DNA from: a virus
DNA: 34,524 nucleotides
Strand: one strand, 5' to 3'
IMG/VR virus record: IMGVR_UViG_3300042564_000130
Span: 1-34,524 of that record
Position numbers and translations under genes: made by a program. This document shows positions 24,529-32,319 of this stretch, piece by piece; within the stretch, counting starts at the first letter, position 1, and the number at the start of each line of letters is the position of its first letter. Under the pieces are notes generated by a model that was not told the origin of the DNA, ran no database searches, and saw only the letters and a program-made list of their open reading frames with translations.

Positions 24529-27324
24529 TTACACCCCCAGCCTGCGCTCCAGAGCGTCAATCCTAGCCTGCTGGGCCTTGATGGCCTCAACCAGCAAGCC
24601 GACCATATTGCCATAAGCGAGGCTCAGATGCTTCCCGTCGTCCATGACCGCCTCCGGCAGGACCTCCTGCACATCCTGCGCGACGAGCCCCGTCTGACGC
24701 TGCCCATTGTCTATGCGGGTGTAGGTGTAGCCCGTCAAGGACTGCACCTTCTCGAGAGCATCCGTTATCGGCTCAAGATTCGTCTTCAATCGCCTGTCGG
24801 AATAGGCTGCCACGTTGTTGGCCATCGTCAGGTTGCCGGACATGTCCATCTGGAGGAGGTTTGCCGGAGCCGACCAGCCACCAATGCGGAACACGTTGTC
24901 CGAGTCGAGACCCATATTGATGGCGTACTGACCACCCCTGTGGAACGACATAATAGCGCCGCCACTCGAGGAGTACGCCTGCAACGGGGGGTTTGAGCCA
25001 GTTGTGTTCTGGTTGGACTGGAATTGCTGTATGCCAGTCCAAGTGAAATTGCTGCCAACAGCGCTGCTAATGCTGGTCGTGTTGGAAGCGGTAGTGGCCG
25101 TCGCGGCGTTCCCGCTGATAGAGATACCCCACGTCCCTGATGCGCCACTCCCGGTGAGGGAAGGGCTGTAGGAGGTGTAGTTGGAACTGTTCAGGACAAC
25201 CTGCCAGCCATTCCAAGTGCTATTGATGCCATTCCTGAACCATAGGGTAGCGGGGCCGGAGGCGTTGACGCCCGATGCGTTTCCAAAAGCAAGCTGGTAG
25301 GATGAGTCACCCGTGCTTGCGCTGGTGCCATCCCACGGAGCATAGGTCATGACCCCGGCGTAGTTTCCAGCAGTCCCAACGCTTCCGGCGGTCGCGAAAT
25401 CAAACCGGACGCTTCGGGGGTTCGAGGTGGGAAGCTTGTTGCTGGCTATGCGGTCTCCGTCTGAAGAGGTGACCCGTATAGCCTGAATATTCCAGTCCCC
25501 TGACGCATCCCCGCCAGTGCGGGTCGGTACGTTGAGGTTTGTCCTAGCCGTCCCTGCATCAGATGCTCCAGTCCCACCGTCAGCGATGGCAAGGTCGGTG
25601 ATGCCGGAGATGGACCCCCCAGTAATAGAGACGGAGCTTGCGGCTTGCGTAGCCATCGTCCCGAGGCCAAGTGTGGTTCTCTGCGCCGCAGCATCTGCAT
25701 CGTCAAGGATAGCGCGACCCGCGGCAGTGAGGCTGGTCGTAGCATAGGTGTCCGATGCGGTCGTATAGATCATCTGGTTGGCAGATGTGGTCAACCCAGA
25801 GATGGACTGTAGACCCGCGTCATAGGCCTGCACGTTGGACCCGATGGCAAGGCCGAGGTTGGTCCGCGCCTGACTATCTGTCGTCGCGCCAGTGCCGCCA
25901 TTGCCAACGGCCACCGTTCCAGTGACGTTTGCCGCAGTCCCGGTGACAGAGATACCCCAAGAGCCAGAGGCACCAACACCAGTCGTGCTAGGGGCTCCAA
26001 TCAGCGACGGAGTGACAGTGACCGATGCAAGGCCCGTGACGTGACCGAAGGTGTCAAGGTTGACGTCCTGAATGAACGTGGCCCCGGTGTTATCGACGCT
26101 GGCCTGTGAGGACGTGTCAGCGTGGGAAAGGCCAGTCGCATCCTGCGTCAGGCCACTACCTGCAGCGACAGAGAAGGTCGTACCAGTAAGGCCAATGCCA
26201 TTTCCAGCCGAGTAGGTCGTATCGGTCGAGGTGATCGTGAAGTTCGGGTACGTCCCCGTGATCGTCGTGGCACCGCCTTGGGTGAGCGTGACGACCTGAT
26301 CCTGTGCAGTATTCGAGAAGACCGTGCCTGTCAGAGCGAGGCCGCTGCCAGCCGTATACACAGCGGTGGAGGCGATCTGAGTGAACGTGATGTTTGTCGT
26401 CCCGAAGGTGATCGTGCCCTCGGTATTGCAGACATAGAGCTCACCAGCACCCGTAGCGCCCTGCTGCACAAAGAACGCATCGCCAGCGCCGAGGGCATCA
26501 GGGTCGCTGGGTCCGTAGCTATCGGTATCGGTGGAACGCGTCAGGACCCAGTTGGTGCTTCCAGAGCCCGTGTTGGTGACCGTGTAGACGCCGTTCTGGG
26601 TCTGGGTGGTCTGCGCGTAGATCAGAACACGGTCATTGGTGGCAACCGTAACGCCGTCAATGACAAGGGCGACCTGCGTCCCTGCGTTGGTCAGAGTGGC
26701 TCCAACGCCAGAGGTGCCGTTGTTGTAGGTGGCGTTCAGGTTGAGCGGGGCCTCGACACGCACAGGGGCGTGGTAGTGAATGCCTGCGGAGGCAATGGTG
26801 TCCACATACTCCTTGGTCGCCGCCTGCAGCGGCAACGTCGGATCGGCAGGGAGCACAATCGGCACCGTCGTCGTGATGGTGCTGTTCTCGACCTTGAAGC
26901 GCTCAGTGCCGCCCGTCTCGACGGACATCGTGTTGGCCGCAGGGAACCGGATGGCGGTGTCAGTGTCGCCCGTGTGGACGATCTTATCCGCAACAGGCAG
27001 GTATCCGTTTGCGTCAAGGAACGACGCCTTACTGGCGGCGTAGGAGATGAAGATATTCTTGACGCCAACACCCCAGCTCACGGCAGAGCCGCCGTTGCTC
27101 GACGCAAGGATGGTCGTGCGGGCTAGGGTCGGGCCAGTGGTCGAGTAGGTGCCAATACCGACCTCCCAGTCGGTGTCATTGGTAATCGCGTAGTAGGTCG
27201 TGTCCGCATTGGCCAGCACGGCCCCAAAGGACTGATAGCCAGCGGCAGCGCCCAGCAGGACGTAGTCGGACGTGCCTGTGGTGCTCGTGGTTTCTTGGAC
27301 ACGATCAGCTACTACGAGAGCCAT
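24529..27324 (-). CDS. Tail fibre with C-terminal S74 intramolecular chaperone, copy 1
   Basis: This 931-residue fibre has an N-terminal region MALVVADRVQETTSTTGTSD, then a long Thr/Ser/Gly-rich shaft with GGTGA(S/T) repeats (VAVGNGGTGATTDSQARTNL, LAIADGGTGASDAGTARTNL). A beta-rich tip near 620-780 follows. The C-terminal S74 chaperone has its self-cleavage serine in AYSDRRLKTNLEP at S842 and ends KAQQARIDALERRLGV. The N-terminus differs from the other fibre, suggesting different attachment to the tail. AAGGA precedes ATG 27324. It is followed immediately by its small MSQVN partner. Confidence 0.88.
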   Translation of the reverse strand: MALVVADRVQETTSTTGTSDYVLLGAAAGYQSFGAVLANADTTYYAITNDTDWEVGIGTYSTTGPTLARTTILASSNGGSAVSWGVGVKNIFISYAASKASFLDANGYLPVADKIVHTGDTDTAIRFPAANTMSVETGGTERFKVENSTITTTVPIVLPADPTLPLQAATKEYVDTIASAGIHYHAPVRVEAPLNLNATYNNGTSGVGATLTNAGTQVALVIDGVTVATNDRVLIYAQTTQTQNGVYTVTNTGSGSTNWVLTRSTDTDSYGPSDPDALGAGDAFFVQQGATGAGELYVCNTEGTITFGTTNITFTQIASTAVYTAGSGLALTGTVFSNTAQDQVVTLTQGGATTITGTYPNFTITSTDTTYSAGNGIGLTGTTFSVAAGSGLTQDATGLSHADTSSQASVDNTGATFIQDVNLDTFGHVTGLASVTVTPSLIGAPSTTGVGASGSWGISVTGTAANVTGTVAVGNGGTGATTDSQARTNLGLAIGSNVQAYDAGLQSISGLTTSANQMIYTTASDTYATTSLTAAGRAILDDADAAAQRTTLGLGTMATQAASSVSITGGSISGITDLAIADGGTGASDAGTARTNLNVPTRTGGDASGDWNIQAIRVTSSDGDRIASNKLPTSNPRSVRFDFATAGSVGTAGNYAGVMTYAPWDGTSASTGDSSYQLAFGNASGVNASGPATLWFRNGINSTWNGWQVVLNSSNYTSYSPSLTGSGASGTWGISISGNAATATTASNTTSISSAVGSNFTWTGIQQFQSNQNTTGSNPPLQAYSSSGGAIMSFHRGGQYAINMGLDSDNVFRIGGWSAPANLLQMDMSGNLTMANNVAAYSDRRLKTNLEPITDALEKVQSLTGYTYTRIDNGQRQTGLVAQDVQEVLPEAVMDDGKHLSLAYGNMVGLLVEAIKAQQARIDALERRLGV

Positions 27325-27333
27325 GGCACTTCC

Positions 27334-27780
27334 TTAGCTGATACGGATGATGGCGTTCGAGGCGTCAGCTGCAGGGAACTGGATTGTGAACGTGCCCGCC
27401 GTCGAAATCTTGTCGCCGCCGAAGTCCAGCACAGCCACCGAGGGGTTGGTGTAGGTGTGGGTCGGGGTCGAGTTGTAGATCAGAGCGCCGCGGGCATTGA
27501 TCGTGGCCGACGTAAACGAGATGTCGTCAAAGTCGGTGAACGCCGTGGTGCCGGACGTCGTCGGAGTGATGTTGGTCAAGGTGCCGCCACCAGCCGAGTA
27601 GGTGCCGGAGTTGGCGACCTCATCGCTTGAGGTGTATGCCGTGGTGGTCGCGTCCAGAGTCGCCGCGCTCGAGTAGAGGGCGATCTTAAAGACGTCGCCC
27701 CCGGCGGAGCGAAAGTCATGCACGGCCTCAAGGAGCTGATCCTTGAACGAGGTGCACATGTAGTTCCCGGTGAAGGCCAT
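27334..27780 (-). CDS. Beta-rich tail/virion structural protein
   Basis: This 148-residue protein is almost entirely short Thr/Ser/Ala/Gly strands with few charges. It opens MAFTGNYMCTSFKDQLLEAV, then has FKIALYSSAATLDATTTAYT, a GTYSAGGGTLTNITPTTSGT segment and a FTIQFPAADASNAIIRIS C-terminus. The layout KIALYS..ATL...TTAYT...E..GTGY..GG is common in tail-proximal virion proteins of marine podoviruses. It lies between the helical adaptor-linked gene and the large fibre, so it may be a fibre-attachment or tail protein. AGGAG precedes ATG 27780. Confidence 0.7.
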   Translation of the reverse strand: MAFTGNYMCTSFKDQLLEAVHDFRSAGGDVFKIALYSSAATLDATTTAYTSSDEVANSGTYSAGGGTLTNITPTTSGTTAFTDFDDISFTSATINARGALIYNSTPTHTYTNPSVAVLDFGGDKISTAGTFTIQFPAADASNAIIRIS

Positions 27781-27781
27781 C

Positions 27782-28066
27782 TCACAGTCTCCTAATCTGC
27801 TGAGCCACGTCAGCCGCGCCGACCTGCTCGAGTTTCGCTATGACCGACTCACGGTCCTCTCTTGCGGCCATATTAACATACTGGAGGACGACCGCCAGTA
27901 TTTGCTCCCTGAACGCTCGAGCCTGCATTGCGATCTCTGGAGGGGCGCTGTCGGAAACATTGATCAGGCGCTGTACGCACAGCTCTGCGATTTGATCAGG
28001 GCTGTGGCCTCCGTTGGAGGAGGTCACTACGCTCACAGAGCCGGGGATGACTGACCCAACGAACAT
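27782..28066 (-). CDS. Small helical protein paired with the adaptor
   Basis: This 94-residue protein is mostly helical after a short Gly/Ser/Val start. Its core is IAELCVQRLINVSDSAPPEI, then AFREQILAVVLQYVNMAARE and a C-terminus GAADVAQQIRRL. A conserved 'SDSAPPEI' before the second helix is typical of small proteins between adaptor and tail genes of marine podoviruses. ATG 28066 overlaps the adaptor's stop (TAATG). The function is unknown; assembly or connector interaction is inferred from position. Confidence 0.6.
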   Translation of the reverse strand: MFVGSVIPGSVSVVTSSNGGHSPDQIAELCVQRLINVSDSAPPEIAMQARAFREQILAVVLQYVNMAAREDRESVIAKLEQVGAADVAQQIRRL

Positions 28067-28719
28067 TACTGAGCCACCCCAGATACAACTCCGTCTCGGT
28101 AATCGTCCCTCTTCGAGCGAACATCAATCCCAAAGAGCTGCCCCATAGCCTCAGCATAGCGGTCCATGTAGACCTTGGACATGTCCGCGTCCCCCTTGAG
28201 GTATGTGTATGCCTCCACCAGAGAGCCGTACAGCAGCGCCGCCTCTGCATTCGTGCCAAGCCAAGATGTGCCCGTGGTCACAATGGACGGCGGGTCGTAG
28301 TAGTAATGCAGCTCGACGGTGTATACCCCATTCGGAGTCGGCCCGAGAATAAAGTTCCCCTCCGTCACGCCAGTTTGGTCGCCGTCAAACTGCGCGTAGT
28401 ACTTCGGCAGGCCTTGCGTGGATGGACCCGGATAAGCCTCTCGGATGAAGTTGACATCCTTGTCGTAGAGGTAACTGTAGTTCCCGGAGCCATCAACGAC
28501 GGCCAAAGAGAACACCGACAGGAAGTCAGCTGGTCGGGCAAGGTACTGGTTGCCCGACGTCGTTGATGCGGTGGCGTTCTTGCGGAGCTCAGGAATCTGG
28601 ACCGACCGATAAATGCGCTCCTCGGCCTGCCGGACAAAATTGGGGATGTTGGAGACGAAGCTCGTTTCCGAGGTCTCCAAGTAGTCCTGTAACGCCTGAG
28701 TGAGCTCCGCGTAGTTCAT
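28066..28719 (-). CDS. Phage adaptor protein (SU10-adaptor-like, tail-tube side)
   Basis: This 217-residue protein opens MNYAELTQALQDYLETSETS, then FVSNIPNFVRQAEERIYRSV and QIPELR. That helical start is characteristic of podovirus adaptors. A beta-rich middle (LARPADFLSVFSLAVVDGSG) and VELHYYYDPPSI follow, and it ends with a helical region (AALLYGSLVEAYTYLKGDAD). Adaptors form the ring between portal and tail nozzle. The genome has this one and a separate gp4-like protein (29425-30102), consistent with a multi-ring connector. Confidence 0.75.
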   Translation of the reverse strand: MNYAELTQALQDYLETSETSFVSNIPNFVRQAEERIYRSVQIPELRKNATASTTSGNQYLARPADFLSVFSLAVVDGSGNYSYLYDKDVNFIREAYPGPSTQGLPKYYAQFDGDQTGVTEGNFILGPTPNGVYTVELHYYYDPPSIVTTGTSWLGTNAEAALLYGSLVEAYTYLKGDADMSKVYMDRYAEAMGQLFGIDVRSKRDDYRDGVVSGVAQ

Positions 28720-28722
28720 CTG

Positions 28723-29100
28723 TTAGCCCTTGTAGCTGCCGCCCTTCTTGGCAGCCCCCATGCCACGGCACATGCCGCCGCCAGCCATCTTGGATTCCAT
28801 CTTCTCCACGGCCTTTGACTCCATGCCCTCGTGCTTCATCATCGAGGCCTTGGACTTGTAGTTCTCCTTGCCGCCATATTCGGACACCTTGCCGCCCATG
28901 GCCATCTTTTTGACCTTTCCGCCACCAGCTTGGTACACCAGCGTCGGGGGCTGAGAGTGCTTCATGGCGCGGTCAGCCGCAGCATCTGCCTCGTCTTCAA
29001 ACTCTTTGTCGCTGCGAGTGCGAGGACGCATGCTCGACTTTGGGGCCATCTTGCTCTCAGGGCGAGCCTTGGGGCGGGGCGACTTCATCGGGGCCTTCAT
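28723..29100 (-). CDS. Lys/Met/Gly-rich small basic protein
   Basis: This 125-residue protein was assigned ATG 29100, with GGAG six bases upstream; ATG 29112 would add four residues and lies inside the preceding gene. It is highly charged and low in hydrophobics: PRPKARPESKMAPKSSMRPR, then VKKMAMGGKVSEYGGKENYK and a terminal MAGGGMCRGMGAAKKGGSYK. Glycine/methionine/lysine-rich proteins with AMGGK motifs are common in marine phage structural regions. Disorder and nucleic-acid or acidic-surface binding are plausible. No family or function is assigned. Confidence 0.6.
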   Translation of the reverse strand: MKAPMKSPRPKARPESKMAPKSSMRPRTRSDKEFEDEADAAADRAMKHSQPPTLVYQAGGGKVKKMAMGGKVSEYGGKENYKSKASMMKHEGMESKAVEKMESKMAGGGMCRGMGAAKKGGSYKG

Positions 29101-29101
29101 G

Positions 29102-29425
29102 CTATTCTCCATCCGTGGTGGTTACGGTGACGTTCCCGACAGACGATATCATGTACTGAGCGGGATTCCAAATGGGGTTCCACCCCCACAGCGCATTCGA
29201 TTCCAGAATGGCCGTGTCCGGGCGGGGGTCGTACAGCGACTGAGGGTCATTGACCTTCACCTTGCCGAGAAAGTTCTGCGGCTGGTCAGGGTCACGCACG
29301 TCACGACCCACACGGAAGCCCGTGCGCTGGCCGTTCTGGTACTCATAGACAAGGTCGCTCAGGGGATACCTGCGACCAGTCCTGTCGCAGAACCCAAACG
29401 CCTTGCTGCCCTTTGCATAAGCCAT
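29102..29425 (-). CDS. Conserved phage protein with zinc-ribbon-like N-terminus
   Basis: This 107-residue protein starts at ATG 29425, overlapping the connector's stop by one base (TGATG). It opens MAYAKGSKAFGFCDRTGRRY, then PLSDLVYEYQNGQRTGFRVG and RDVRDPDQPQNFLGKVKVND. The FC.RTG.RYPL.DLV pattern resembles a small zinc-ribbon or beta module found next to connectors in marine phages, but only one cysteine is present. The C-terminal half is beta-rich (NVTVTTTDGE). It may be a connector-associated protein; function is not known. Confidence 0.6.
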   Translation of the reverse strand: MAYAKGSKAFGFCDRTGRRYPLSDLVYEYQNGQRTGFRVGRDVRDPDQPQNFLGKVKVNDPQSLYDPRPDTAILESNALWGWNPIWNPAQYMISSVGNVTVTTTDGE

Positions 29426-30102
29426 CAGTAGCTCCACGGGCTCATTGGTACGAACGACACGGAGCCACGGTCGCGATCCTCGTCAGCGGCAAGGGCGAAC
29501 TGCTCCTCATACTCTTGCTTGAGCGCAGGCATCATGCCCTGAGACGCAGGCTTCTTGGCGGCGATGTAGTAGGCAAGGCCTGCTACAAGCGCGGGGACGA
29601 AGCGTGGTGGCACCATCGTGGTGTCTGCGCCAATACCAGATGCGAGGCCATCGATGCCCTTCAGGCGGTAGTAGAACAGCGTGTACGGCATGGTCGCGTC
29701 AGGCACAGGCCACAGGGTCAGCTGCGTGGACGTGGAGAGGCGCTGCACGAAGATTTGGGTCGGCCTGCCAGTGATCAGCTTATTGGTCTGCTGGGCATAG
29801 GTAGACACCGAGATGCGCTCAAGGAACGTGTCGGTCTGGTTCGCTCCGGTCCCGGTGCGAAGCTGATGCTCGATCAGGTCAATGGTGCCAGTCGGCATGG
29901 TGTATGTCGCCGTACCGGGCGTCAGAACCTGCGTCCCGGACTCAATGGTGAAGAGGTTGAGGCCGCGGTTGGCCCACTCCAGCGTCATGATGTTGAGGCT
30001 GCGACGTGCGGTCTTCAGGTCGTACCCTGATTTCATCTCGAGGCCAGCCCTCTCGAAGGCTTCCTCAAAGAGCTCCGGCAGATCAGGTACGATGACGGCC
30101 AT
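29425..30102 (-). CDS. Head-tail connector protein (gp4-like tail accessory factor)
   Basis: This 225-residue protein opens MAVIVPDLPELFEEAFERAG, then LEMKSGYDLKTARRSLNIMT and LEWANRGLNLFTIE. This helical start is shared by P22 gp4-like head-completion/connector proteins of marine podoviruses. The remainder alternates strands (QVLTPGTATYTMPTGTIDLI, FLERISVSTYAQQTNKLITG, QLTLWPVPDATMPYTLFYYR) and ends with helices (VPPRFVPALVAGLAYYIAAK). It would sit between portal and the adaptor encoded at 28066-28719. Start at ATG 30102. The call is from sequence pattern and position. Confidence 0.75.
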   Translation of the reverse strand: MAVIVPDLPELFEEAFERAGLEMKSGYDLKTARRSLNIMTLEWANRGLNLFTIESGTQVLTPGTATYTMPTGTIDLIEHQLRTGTGANQTDTFLERISVSTYAQQTNKLITGRPTQIFVQRLSTSTQLTLWPVPDATMPYTLFYYRLKGIDGLASGIGADTTMVPPRFVPALVAGLAYYIAAKKPASQGMMPALKQEYEEQFALAADEDRDRGSVSFVPMSPWSY

Positions 30103-30105
30103 GGT

Positions 30106-30480
30106 TTAGTCCCTGAATTTCGCGGTCTTCTTCGCGATGCGTTTCGGCTGTGCCACGAACTGCTTGCCCTTGGCGGTGCCCTCGCGCTTGGCGCGGGTGG
30201 TGGCAGCATACTCCGAAGGGCTCAGGGCGTCACGGGCCTTTTTGGGCAGGTACCGCTCTCCGGTTTCGCCTGACGGCTTGCCGCTCTTGGTCCCCCAGTC
30301 CTCCTTGCCCCACTTTGACAAGGACTTCTGAGCGGCGGTCTTCTCGCCAGAGTAACCGCCGCCCTTCTCTTTGTAGATTTTACCAGCGAGCTGCATTGCG
30401 CGAGCTGAGTGTTTGCCACCCATCTTGGCCTTGGCTTGCGCCTTGGACTGCTCCCACAGCTTCTCGTTGGTGCGACCCAT
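30106..30480 (-). CDS. DUF5872-like basic protein
   Basis: This 124-residue protein begins at ATG 30480, two bases after the preceding stop. An in-frame ATG at 30504 would run into that gene and adds an atypical start. It is strongly basic: MGGKHSARAMQLAGKIYKEK, then SLSKWGKEDWGTKSGKPSGE, RYLPKKARDALSPSEYAATT and QPKRIAKKTAKFRD. The W..K.W.TKSGKPSG...RYLP..A..ALSP.E.AAT.RAK pattern is typical of DUF5872. These proteins are probably DNA-binding or head-associated; no enzymatic role is evident. Confidence 0.75.
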   Translation of the reverse strand: MGRTNEKLWEQSKAQAKAKMGGKHSARAMQLAGKIYKEKGGGYSGEKTAAQKSLSKWGKEDWGTKSGKPSGETGERYLPKKARDALSPSEYAATTRAKREGTAKGKQFVAQPKRIAKKTAKFRD

Positions 30481-30482
30481 GG

Positions 30483-30626
30483 TTACTTGAACCCCCGGAC
30501 GCACTTGGATGCGCGGGCGCAGTCACCCGGATTGCCGCACTGGGCACACGGAGAGAACTCGGCTGCGGCCTCCACAGCGGAGGTATCGACCTGAGCTTCG
30601 ACCTTTGGGGTGGTCTTCTTGGCCAT
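30483..30626 (-). CDS. Four-cysteine miniprotein, probable zinc binder
   Basis: This 47-residue protein starts at ATG 30626, sharing one base with the preceding stop (TGATG). After a charged N-terminus, it has CAQCGNPGDCARASKCVRGF (C27, C30, C36, C42), a spacing that could hold one zinc ion. The ORF-level start further upstream lies inside the neighbouring gene and is less likely. The last 20 residues form the only folded-looking element. It belongs to a run of tiny genes upstream of DUF5872. Function is unknown. Confidence 0.6.
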   Translation of the reverse strand: MAKKTTPKVEAQVDTSAVEAAAEFSPCAQCGNPGDCARASKCVRGFK

Positions 30627-30817
30627 CAGCACATCTTCCCCTTGGTCTTGCCCTTCATGCAGCATCCGTCACCGCGCACCTTGCCGCCTTTGTTCATACG
30701 AACAACTGGCTTTTCCATGGCCTGCATAGCCATACGGCGCTCTGCACCGGGCATGCCAGCGGCGCGAGATGCCGGGGCGGTCGCGATCTGCTTACCCATG
30801 TTCATGCGTCCCATCAT
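30626..30817 (-). CDS. Small Met/Lys/Gly-rich protein with GCCMKGKTKGKM tail
   Basis: This 63-residue protein starts at ATG 30817 inside an ATGA overlap. It is rich in Met, Lys, Ala and Gly. It ends KGGKVRGDGCCMKGKTKGKM plus C, with three cysteines close to basic residues. A 'VRGDG.C.KGKTKG..' tail is a recurring feature of small proteins in marine phage structural regions. The sequence is low in hydrophobics. Function is unknown; a head-associated or nucleic-acid-binding protein is possible. Confidence 0.6.
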   Translation of the reverse strand: MMGRMNMGKQIATAPASRAAGMPGAERRMAMQAMEKPVVRMNKGGKVRGDGCCMKGKTKGKMC

Positions 30818-30951
30818 TTCTTCTTCTCCTTCTTCACACCCTTGATGGTGCCCTTGTTCTCAGCGGCGTAGAAGACGCGTTCTCCAGCCTTCTTGCCATA
30901 CTGCTTGGCCATCGCGGCCTTGATCTTCTTGCCCTTGGCGTTCAGAGGCAT
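30814..30951 (-). CDS. 45-residue basic miniprotein
   Basis: ATG 30951 to TGA 30814 encodes 45 residues, MPLNAKGKKIKAAMAKQYGK, then KAGERVFYAAENKGTIKGVK and KEKKK. It is helical at the start and very basic at the end. Equivalent miniproteins ('MPLNAKGKKI...YGKKKGE.VFYA..NKGTI') occur repeatedly in marine podovirus structural modules. It begins one base after the preceding stop (TGACATG) and ends in an ATGA overlap with the next gene, so it fits the reading pattern of the operon. Function is unknown. Confidence 0.65.
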   Translation of the reverse strand: MPLNAKGKKIKAAMAKQYGKKAGERVFYAAENKGTIKGVKKEKKK

Positions 30952-30952
30952 G

Positions 30953-31279
30953 TCAGCGCCGACCCTTCTTGTCGCCGTAATCACGGGTGATCTGGTTCAT
31001 CTTCTCGGCATGCCCGCGCTCAATCTTCGCCAGATTGGGCATACCCTCTTTACGGTCGATGGCGTAGCCAGCGGCGCGGCCCATCATCTCCGCGATCTTC
31101 GGGTTCAACGTCTTGGGTCTGCGACCCATGGCGGACTTACTATACTGGTCGGAAGCCGAGAACGGATACTTGGTGTCGCGCACATACTGCTGGCCACCAT
31201 CGGCGGTCTTCGTTGTGGTCTTTGTCCCCGGCTTGTTCACAGTCGTCGCGGCGCGGGTGGTTTTGGTCTTGCCCTTCAT
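30953..31279 (-). CDS. Basic small protein
   Basis: This 108-residue protein has AGGAGG five bases before ATG 31279. It is rich in Lys, Thr and Arg at the start (MKGKTKTTRAATTVNKPGTK). It then has DTKYPFSASDQYSKSAMGRR, a helical segment (NPKIAEMMGRAAGYAIDRKE) and a basic C-terminus (ITRDYGDKKGRR). No family is recognised. Its position in a run of small basic genes between virion proteins and the connector suggests a head-assembly or DNA-binding role. Confidence 0.6.
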   Translation of the reverse strand: MKGKTKTTRAATTVNKPGTKTTTKTADGGQQYVRDTKYPFSASDQYSKSAMGRRPKTLNPKIAEMMGRAAGYAIDRKEGMPNLAKIERGHAEKMNQITRDYGDKKGRR

Positions 31280-31288
31280 GGGAGCCTC

Positions 31289-31540
31289 CTAGCAGTTCCA
31301 AGCGCGCAGCGAGAGCGCCTTGCGTGTGGGTTTACCTTTTTCGTCCTTCATTGGACCGGGCATGCCGCCCATACGGGCGCAGAACGACTTGCGCCGTGCT
31401 GCGTCATTCTTGGTCTTGGGGCTTGGGGCCGGAGGCTTGAGGTTCATGCCCTGAGCCTTGGCTGACGCCCTGCCCTTGGCGTTCAAGCCACCCTTCGGGT
31501 CCTTACCTTCCTTACGGGTCCATGCGGGAGACTTAGCCAT
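31289..31540 (-). CDS. DUF6321-like protein
   Basis: This 83-residue protein starts at ATG 31540, overlapping the preceding gene by 8 bases. Upstream in-frame sequence is shadow of that gene. MAKSPAWTRKEGKDPKGGLN, AKGRASAKAQGMNLKPPAP and RRKSFCARMGGMPGPMKDEK are the hallmark segments of DUF6321, a small basic phage family (W.RKEGK.PKGGLN.KGRAS...LK.P and KSFCARM.GM). It contains two cysteines, one in SFCARM and one at the end. It is predicted to be basic and mostly unstructured. Function is unknown. Confidence 0.85.
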   Translation of the reverse strand: MAKSPAWTRKEGKDPKGGLNAKGRASAKAQGMNLKPPAPSPKTKNDAARRKSFCARMGGMPGPMKDEKGKPTRKALSLRAWNC

Positions 31541-32309
31541 TGTACACCAGAAGAATAATGAACATGGCGGATGCCTCGTTGTTGTTCGAGCTGCCCTGAG
31601 CCGTGGCCTCGAGCGTTGTCTTCTCTGGGACCCGCAGGGGGTACTCAAAGACATAGTCTGCCACGCCATTGTTAACGGTGGTGATGGCTGCGGTGCGACG
31701 AATGCCATCAGGACCGATGGTCATGAGGCGACCACTGACCTGCGCCGATCCACCGGGCTGTCCAGCAGAGAAGAGGCCCTGAGAGACGTATGCCGTGTAC
31801 CCTGACGGGATCGTGTAGCTCCCAGTGATGCGCTGGTTGTAGTCAAACTTGATGAGGTCATAGACCGTGGATGGGACTCCGGCGGTCACGGTGCCGTCAC
31901 CGAAGTAAATGTCTCCGGCTGCAGAGAGCGTGGAGCCTGCAGTCGCAACATATGCATTGTTGATGTGCAAGAACGACTGAGTCGTCAGCACTGCTGTCTG
32001 CCCGTTCAGGGTGACAATCTCGCTGATCTCGTTGTGGTTAGCGTCCAAGCCAGCCACAAACACGGTGCGAGCCCCGGTTCCATTCGCTGTATCATCGGCG
32101 CTGCTCGACGAGACCTTCATCTGAAGGGCGACTGGAGGCAGCGGGATGATGCCTGTGTACGGCCAAACAGTAACCCGCGAGGTATCCACGTCCGGGTTGT
32201 AACCAAAGACGGTGACACTGCGGTGCCACGCAATCTGGCCTCTGGAGACCTGAAGTTCGAATGGCTCGGTAAGACCGAACCTCGAGATGGATGAAATCTC
32301 CCGAGCCAT
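31533..32309 (-). CDS. Beta-rich virion structural protein
   Basis: This 258-residue protein has AAGGAG six bases before ATG 32309. It opens MAREISSISRFGLTEPFELQ, then VSRGQIAWHRSVTVFGYNPD. Many short strands follow (TVWPYTGIIPLPPVALQMKV, TVFVAGLDANHNEISEIVTL, SYTIPSGYTAYVSQGLFSAG), and the C-terminus has PLRVPEKTTLEATAQGSSNN. Similar beta-rich proteins follow the capsid gene in marine podoviruses and are found in virions. It is probably a head-fibre or decoration protein. The exact family is not recognised. Confidence 0.65.
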   Translation of the reverse strand: MAREISSISRFGLTEPFELQVSRGQIAWHRSVTVFGYNPDVDTSRVTVWPYTGIIPLPPVALQMKVSSSSADDTANGTGARTVFVAGLDANHNEISEIVTLNGQTAVLTTQSFLHINNAYVATAGSTLSAAGDIYFGDGTVTAGVPSTVYDLIKFDYNQRITGSYTIPSGYTAYVSQGLFSAGQPGGSAQVSGRLMTIGPDGIRRTAAITTVNNGVADYVFEYPLRVPEKTTLEATAQGSSNNNEASAMFIILLVYNG

Positions 32310-32319
32310 TCTGCTCTCC

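Noticed and set aside
20233-27324. Diversity-generating retroelement acting on the fibres
   Set aside because: No reverse transcriptase gene and no adenine-rich template/variable repeat pair were noticed; the repeats are ordinary shaft repeats.
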